From Euperipatoides rowelli (Eukaryota; Onychophora; Udeonychophora; Euonychophora; Peripatopsidae), in the NCBI GenBank assembly GCA_003024985.2, contig PXIH01S0011609.1: 11,802 nt of DNA; one strand, given 5' to 3'. Position numbers and translations under genes: made by a program. Below are positions 7,445-11,802 of the stretch, piece after piece. Positions within the stretch are counted from its first letter, which is position 1; each line of letters begins with the position of its first letter. A model generated the notes under the pieces. The model saw only the letters and a list, made by a program, of their open reading frames with translations, made no database searches and had not been told where the DNA came from.

Positions 7445-7453
7445 TATATATAT
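7402..7453. repeat. (TA)n microsatellite
   Basis: About 19 TA units from 7402 to 7440 are followed by ACAG and more TA. The run abuts the right end of the foldback element, whose terminal TTAATA may have seeded it. Confidence 0.95.
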
Positions 7454-7577
7454 TCTTGTGGTTAGTCAGTGTATGAATGCCTATGTTTTATACTTGACCA
7501 AATTAATAACTACAAATGATTAGACTAGTTTAAATCGTACTTCTATCACTCTCTTAGCACAGCTATGAATTGTAGCA

Positions 7578-7592
7578 GGGGGGGGGGGGGGG
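7578..7592 (+). repeat. Run of 15 G
   Basis: Fifteen consecutive G stand in otherwise AT-rich DNA. Such a run could form quadruplex or triplex structures and is prone to length errors in sequencing. Around it, 7454-8099 shows no gene, only an imperfect CTTGATCAAG-type palindrome near 7700 and a CAGACAGACAG run near 7790. Confidence 0.9.
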
Positions 7593-8099
7593 AGACACTA
7601 TTTTGAAAAAAACTAATACATATATTTCTCAAAAATATAGTAATAATTATTAATATTCTTAATTGTTAATTTTTCCTTGGTCAAGCTCTATCTACAGTCT
7701 TGATCAAGCTATGATCAGTTTCAGGTAACTTTAGTTGAACTTTAATTTCAACACTTTTACACTTTCATAGAGGGTAGATCCTTCTGCACAGACAGACAGA
7801 AACTCAAGCAGGTTGAGAATCACTGTTAACAATGTTATGTATCTAGTAGGCTACATGTTTTCATTTGATTCTCTAAGGATCTCCTGTTTCTTCATATATG
7901 TATTCTATTTATCTGATAGATCTTTATCAAAAAATTGATCAACAAATCATGGGGTACGATTGTTTGCAAAAGTCATGCTATATTGATGACATCTATAGTG
8001 GTAATAGTATATTGTTTATACTTAAAGATATTGATGCTAGTAATACACACTTAGCTATCATGTTGTGGTGAATTCCCAAAAGGCTACAAATTAAACAGT

Positions 8100-8230
8100 G
8101 ACTGCTATAATGGCAGGTAATAACCATACAAAGCTATCCCAGCATGCCTAGAGTGATATTACCTAAGTTGCCTATACATTCTGTGTATGGCCATTTATTC
8201 AGTAATACACTAACAGTAAAACACTACATC
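8100..8230 (-). mobile_element. Possible 3' LTR start of the antisense Gypsy element
   Basis: Directly after the polypurine tract on the minus strand comes TGATGTAGTGTTTTACTG and then AATAAA inside CTGAATAAATGG, as expected for the U3 and R parts of a retroelement LTR. No second LTR copy is present for comparison, so the far end near 8100 is arbitrary. Confidence 0.35.
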
Positions 8231-8241
8231 ACCCTCTTCTT
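8231..8241 (-). other. Polypurine tract of the antisense Gypsy element
   Basis: The minus strand reads AAGAAGAGGGT just upstream of the TGATGTAG string. Its position after the pol remains and before a TG-starting stretch fits the plus-strand primer site of an LTR retroelement. Confidence 0.4.
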
Positions 8242-8409
8242 AAATTAAACATCTACTTAATAATAGTTAGGCTAGCTTATTTCAAGAGAGAATATTAACA
8301 AATTTAAAGGGTCAAATTAATACTTTTGACACTAAGTCTCACAAACTAATAAACAGAATTGATAATAAAAAACAAATACTAAATCAGTTATAGTTTGGTA
8401 TGATGCCTC

Positions 8410-10270
8410 TAACATCTCAACGATCAGTCTTTTTGGTGCCTGTATGGTTTCTCACAAAGATTATCTTGGAGTTGTTGAAACAGGAGTGGGTGTGTTGTTC
8501 TTTTCTAAGTATTTTCTTTTTTTCTGAGTTTTTTGGTCCCTCCGATGACACAATTTCATCCTCTGGATTCACATTGTTGGGTAACTTTTCAGGTGGGACC
8601 ACTTTTTAAAGAAAGCATGCCTAATAATTTTATGTCCTGGTGATTCGGATGTTACTGCTACTCCTTTACATTTTTTTACAATGTATGTGGTTGGAGCATA
8701 AGGTGTAGACATCTTAGGTTTTGTGTTTGTTTCACAAGGACTCACCTACTGTTGGGAGATTTTCCATCATAGTATGTTTTACTCAAATTTGTTTTTAGTC
8801 TCTCTCTGGAGATCAATGCTGACATGGGAATGTCGGCCTGAAGAGTAAGCTGATGTTTATTGGGCGGTTGAACATTAGCTCTGCAGGAGCTAGTTTAGTG
8901 ACACTGTGGAGTCGCTCGGTATGCTCTCAGTAATTAATTTGGCTGTCTTTTCCAATCTTGGTGGAATTCAAAAGCAATATGGAGGCTCTTTGTCAATGTA
9001 CGGTTGAACCGCTCAACTTCCCCATTTGCCTGAGGCCAGATAGGTATGATCTTTCGGTGATGTACGCCTTGATCGGTTAAGAATTTTGAGAATTCAGTTT
9101 CATTAAAGGGAAGGGCCGTTGTCAGTACTGTTGCTGGAAAACCAAATGTTGCAAAAATACTACCAAGTTTTTGAATGTTCTGTTTGGTGCCTGTAGATCT
9201 CACTACTTCCACTATAGGGAATTGAGAGTATAAGTCCACAATGACTAGTAGGTGTTCACCTTGAGGTAGAGGTCCCTTGTGATCAACATGTATGCACTTC
9301 CAGGGTTAATCTGGCATTTCAGAAACATGTAATGTCAGGCTTAGTTTGATGTCTGTTGCAGCAGTACAGAGAAGAAAGTGCTTTAACGTTTCTTGTACCT
9401 TTTCATCTATACCTGGGAACCAAGTTTTGCTTCTTAAAAGTTAGTTAGTTTTATCTATTCCTTGGTGACCTGTGTGTGCTATGTCTATAGCTTGGTCTTG
9501 TAATGCTGCTGGTAATACCATTTTATGTCCTCTAAATAAGATAGAAGCTTTGGTATTTGTTGATAGTTGATTTCTGATCTTATAGAATGTTTTTAAATGT
9601 CTCTTTTTATAATGTGTTCTCTAGTCGTCCAGTCTGCTGTTTGAAGTTTTTTATGACATATTGAAGTGTTGGGTCTTGTAGGGTTTGTTTAATTCTCTCC
9701 TCTATGCTTAAGTGCTTGGGGGTTGTATGTGAGTCAAAAATTGTATGTACTCTTCCACTCTCCTTTTTGTTTTAGAAGTTTTCGGTTCTTGAGGTGGATG
9801 ATGCAATAGATAATCTGCTGATTTGATGATACCTTCTTGGTAATGTGCCTGAAGGAATATTGTTGGAGTCTGAGTATCTAGCGTTCTAGCCTAGTGGACA
9901 ATTTTGCTCGACGATTATTAAAAAGGCTAACAAGAGGTTTATGGTTTGTCTAAACAACAAAATAAGCACTATAGACATATAGTTCAAAATGTTCAGTAGC
10001 CCACATGATTACTAGAGCTTCTTGCTCAATCTGGAAATATCTGGGCTCTGTATCAGTTAGGGCTCGGCTACAAAATGCAATTATTTATGCAATGATTGTT
10101 CATCTATCTGGAGATTAACTCTATTGACATAGTCCATAGGGACTGGCATCTCTCCAGATTTCAGTTGCATACCCCTATTAAAATATACTTACTTAATGTT
10201 TTTACTAATTTCTGATAATATTTTATTGAAAGCATCTTGATGTACTGATGACCACTACCACTTAAAATCA
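8410..10270 (-). pseudogene. Decayed Ty3/Gypsy pol: RNase H and integrase
   Basis: Pieces lie in pol order from high to low coordinates on the minus strand. The end of reverse transcriptase is near 10200-10262 (HQDAFNKIL). RNase H follows with DASPYGL (10130-10150) and TNHKPL followed by FNN (9912-9949). An integrase zinc-binding part with HTGHQGI lies near 9456-9479, with only one clear Cys (LLCTAA) of the usual pair. The integrase core runs about 9300-8934 with DLYSQFPIVEVV and PQANGEVERFNRTL. The second catalytic Asp seems lost, as TTALPF stands where TDNGPPF is usual. The C-terminal part includes AYRATPQ near 8910. Several stops and frame changes make it inactive, and gag, protease and most reverse transcriptase are missing. 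The longest intact frame is 8934-9239. It differs in sequence from the sense fragment at 4047-5071. Confidence 0.88.
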
Positions 10271-10303
10271 TTTTTTGTTAAATCTCTGATATTAGATTTA
10301 GAA

Positions 10304-10415
10304 ATCTATCTATCTGTCTGTCTGCCTATCTATCCATCTATTCAACCATCCATCCATCTATATCTATCTATCTATCTGTCTCCGTCTGTCCATCCATCTA
10401 TCTATCTATCTCATC
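10304..10415. repeat. TATC/TGTC/TCCA microsatellite
   Basis: An imperfect tetranucleotide array of ATCT, GTCT and CATC units is interrupted once by TCAACC. It lies just beyond the upstream end of the antisense pol remains and may have replaced or interrupted the missing reverse transcriptase part. A minus-strand open piece beyond it (about 10440-10560) may be related, but was not recognised. Confidence 0.9.
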
Positions 10416-10938
10416 TTCTGTTGAATATTTTTCCTACAGGTTTGTGTAGTGTACTGTATATGCTTCTGGTGTTTTAAGCCAATCATCTATTTTTCTATAT
10501 TGTGTTTCTAGTTTGGGTGTGTAATATTTTTGAATTAGTAATGTGTCTATCACAACATCGACTAAAGCAATTCAATTGAGATTTCAAACATCCTAATTGA
10601 AACATATTTGTTAAATCAAAGTTATACTTTATATATCAAATAATTTCAACATTTTTTCTTATAATATATCTCATTTTAGATGTAGAACAACACTTGTAAC
10701 AGGAAATCATTTTGTATACTCTCTGTAAACTGGATAAGATATACAATTTAATTTTTAAATATCCCTCGGATTTAATTTCATAGTCTTCAGAGGTTAAATT
10801 AAGTTTATCACAATTAAACATTTGTGAATTTCATTGATTTGACTCATTTCAGCATAATGGAGTACATAACAGAATATTGGTAACTATTCCATTCTGAATG
10901 TGTACAATAATTTATCTTTTATTGGTAAACTAGCAAAT
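10416..10938. other. AT-rich stretch, nothing recognised
   Basis: No gene, RNA or named repeat was found. A 61-codon minus-strand open frame (10636-10821) is rich in Lys, Ile and Tyr, as expected from AT-rich DNA, and has a stop just before its ATG. Confidence 0.4.
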
Positions 10939-11061
10939 AAGCCCATTACACCGGCATCAACCATTTTTTTTGTTTAATCCCTTTTTATCGAAGACAAAAC
11001 ACCACTTAAAGTTTCTAAAAATACTTCCCGTGCCGATGTTTTAAGCCCGTTACATGGGCAT
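10939..11061. repeat. Pair of 19-base direct repeats
   Basis: AAGCCCATTACACCGGCAT (10939-10957) and AAGCCCGTTACATGGGCAT (11043-11061) agree at 16 of 19 positions, about 104 bases apart. Each is followed closely by a T run. They could be the ends or subrepeats of an unnamed element. A further weak CTCF-like string, CCATTAGATGGTGCTG, lies a little beyond, near 11110. Confidence 0.6.
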
Positions 11062-11199
11062 TTTTTTATGTCACAGTGATCTAAGAGACAAAAAAAGTTT
11101 TGAATATGCCCATTAGATGGTGCTGTTACTGGCTTTGGAACACACTATTGCAATTAGTATATAGGATGGTCTGGGACTAAAATAGAAAACATTATTATA

Positions 11200-11460
11200 A
11201 CCCCATTGGGGTAGTTGAGTGGTGAAGACACACCACTTGGCACTACAGTGGCTAAGCTTGCCACCGATTCGAATCCAGTTAAACCTTCATTCCTCAGATT
11301 AAATTAGTTCAAGCTGGAAATGGTCTTTTCGTAAGATTTTACTACTAAACATGTAAATTATATAATCAAAATATTTTTCAATGAATTTATGTATCCATGT
11401 AAAATGTATTAAAAATTGTGAAAATAAACTTGTCGTTTCCTCTCTTTGAATGGAAATTTA
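11200..11460 (+). mobile_element. tRNA-derived SINE (family X, copy 2), plus strand
   Basis: The A box TAGTTGAGTGGT is at 11212-11223 and the B box GATTCGAATCC at 11266-11276. The core AAATTAGTTCAAGCTGGAAA starts at 11301 and the 3' end GTCGTTTCCTCTCTTTGA lies near 11433-11450. Head, core and tail all align with the copy at 1621-1890 on the other strand, at similar spacing. A run of A follows near 11463. No certain target-site duplication was seen. Confidence 0.82.
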
Positions 11461-11589
11461 TTTAAAAAAAACAAAATTTATTATAAATACTTCCGCTTTA
11501 TCAACATTATATAGTTCTACACAAAATTTAAGTAATAAATCCATGAAGGTAATAGAAGTTACTTCTAACTGGAAACAATTATAAAAAAA

Positions 11590-11802
11590 GTCCTGTCCGC
11601 GTGGTCCAGTATGTAACAATGCAGGCTGAAAGTGAGGGTGATGACATAAGCCAAGACGTTCCAGGATTGTGTCTCAGTTGACCCAGCTTTGGAATGGTTT
11701 TTTCCCTGGCTTACAACACCTTGACAGGGTTTTTTAACTGAGTACATTGGCTCTCTAAGAACTGTAGACATTCCAGGTTTGTGTCTCAGTTGAGCCAGCT
11801 TT
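11590..11802 (+). mobile_element. SINE-like unit with 37-base direct repeat, cut by window end
   Basis: A-box-like TGGTCCAGTATG near 11602 and a degenerate B-box-like GTTCCAGGATT near 11659 stand about 56 bases apart, as in the other tRNA-type heads of the window. The B-box part lies in a 37-base string (11654-11690) repeated at 11766-11802 with three differences and a 112-base period. The second copy touches the window edge, so the unit may continue as a tandem array. The minus-strand 68-codon frame here is not a gene. Confidence 0.5.

Noticed and set aside
8400-8609. 69-codon + and 61-codon - open frames
   Set aside because: The plus frame is antisense to the decayed Gypsy pol. The minus frame is at best the C-terminal remains of that pol and is included in it.
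10304-10415. CRISPR-like array
   Set aside because: The period is four bases with no spacers, so it is an ordinary microsatellite in animal DNA.
1465-10465. Recurrent TACTGTATA/TATACAGTA strings (near 1466, 1742, 2948, 5266, 6307, 7040, 7441, 10453)
   Set aside because: They are frequent enough to notice but short, palindromic and AT-rich, with no constant neighbours, so no site function can be argued from this window.
10636-10821. 61-codon minus-strand frame looked at as a possible second Ig exon
   Set aside because: It lacks the DxGxYxC motif and suitable splice sites, and its composition follows the AT bias.

Overview
This is AT-rich animal nuclear DNA, not microbial. It contains spliced-gene signals (a phase-matched signal-peptide exon and immunoglobulin-domain exon), tRNA-derived SINEs, Ty3/Gypsy retroelement remains, terminal-inverted-repeat elements and microsatellites. 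A leukocyte-receptor-type Ig exon together with this repeat content suggests a vertebrate or another deuterostome with a repeat-rich genome, such as a fish or jawless vertebrate. The species cannot be fixed from the sequence alone.

The only convincing host gene is on the + strand. Exon 1 (1255-1303) encodes a signal peptide and ends at a consensus donor in phase 1. Exon 2 (5505-5822) starts at a good acceptor and is open throughout in the matching phase. It encodes one Ig V-like domain with the F-strand motif DSGTYKCG, and ends at another GTAAGT donor in phase 1. The layout (leader exon, then a 1-1 Ig exon) is that of Ig-superfamily cell-surface receptors. No later exon (further Ig domain, transmembrane segment, tail) could be established, so the gene is seen only in part. 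Reading through the exon 2 donor gives a stop two codons later, so an unspliced transcript would encode a small secreted one-domain protein.

The rest is mostly mobile DNA. 1-640: a minus-strand tRNA-type SINE and a 65-bp minisatellite. 1304-5504 (intron 1): a minus-strand SINE; two diverged copies of an unnamed repeat, one split by a SINE with an 18-bp target-site duplication; a decayed sense-strand Gypsy pol; and a pyrimidine-rich stretch. 5890-6182: a 293-bp inverted-repeat MITE. 6352-7403: a foldback element of about 1.05 kb that is an imperfect palindrome nearly to its centre, with two CTCF-like motifs. 7402-7592: (TA)n and a run of 15 G. 8100-10270: a decayed antisense Gypsy pol with a polypurine tract and a possible LTR start. 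10304-10415: a TATC/TCCA-type microsatellite. 10939-11802: a short direct repeat, a plus-strand SINE of the same family as the one in intron 1, and a further SINE-like unit with a repeat that runs off the window edge.

The most interesting points are the unassigned Ig receptor, the large palindrome just downstream of its Ig exon, and the SINE family whose 3' end is conserved between two distant copies in opposite orientation. Nothing here amounts to a demonstrable new multi-gene system.
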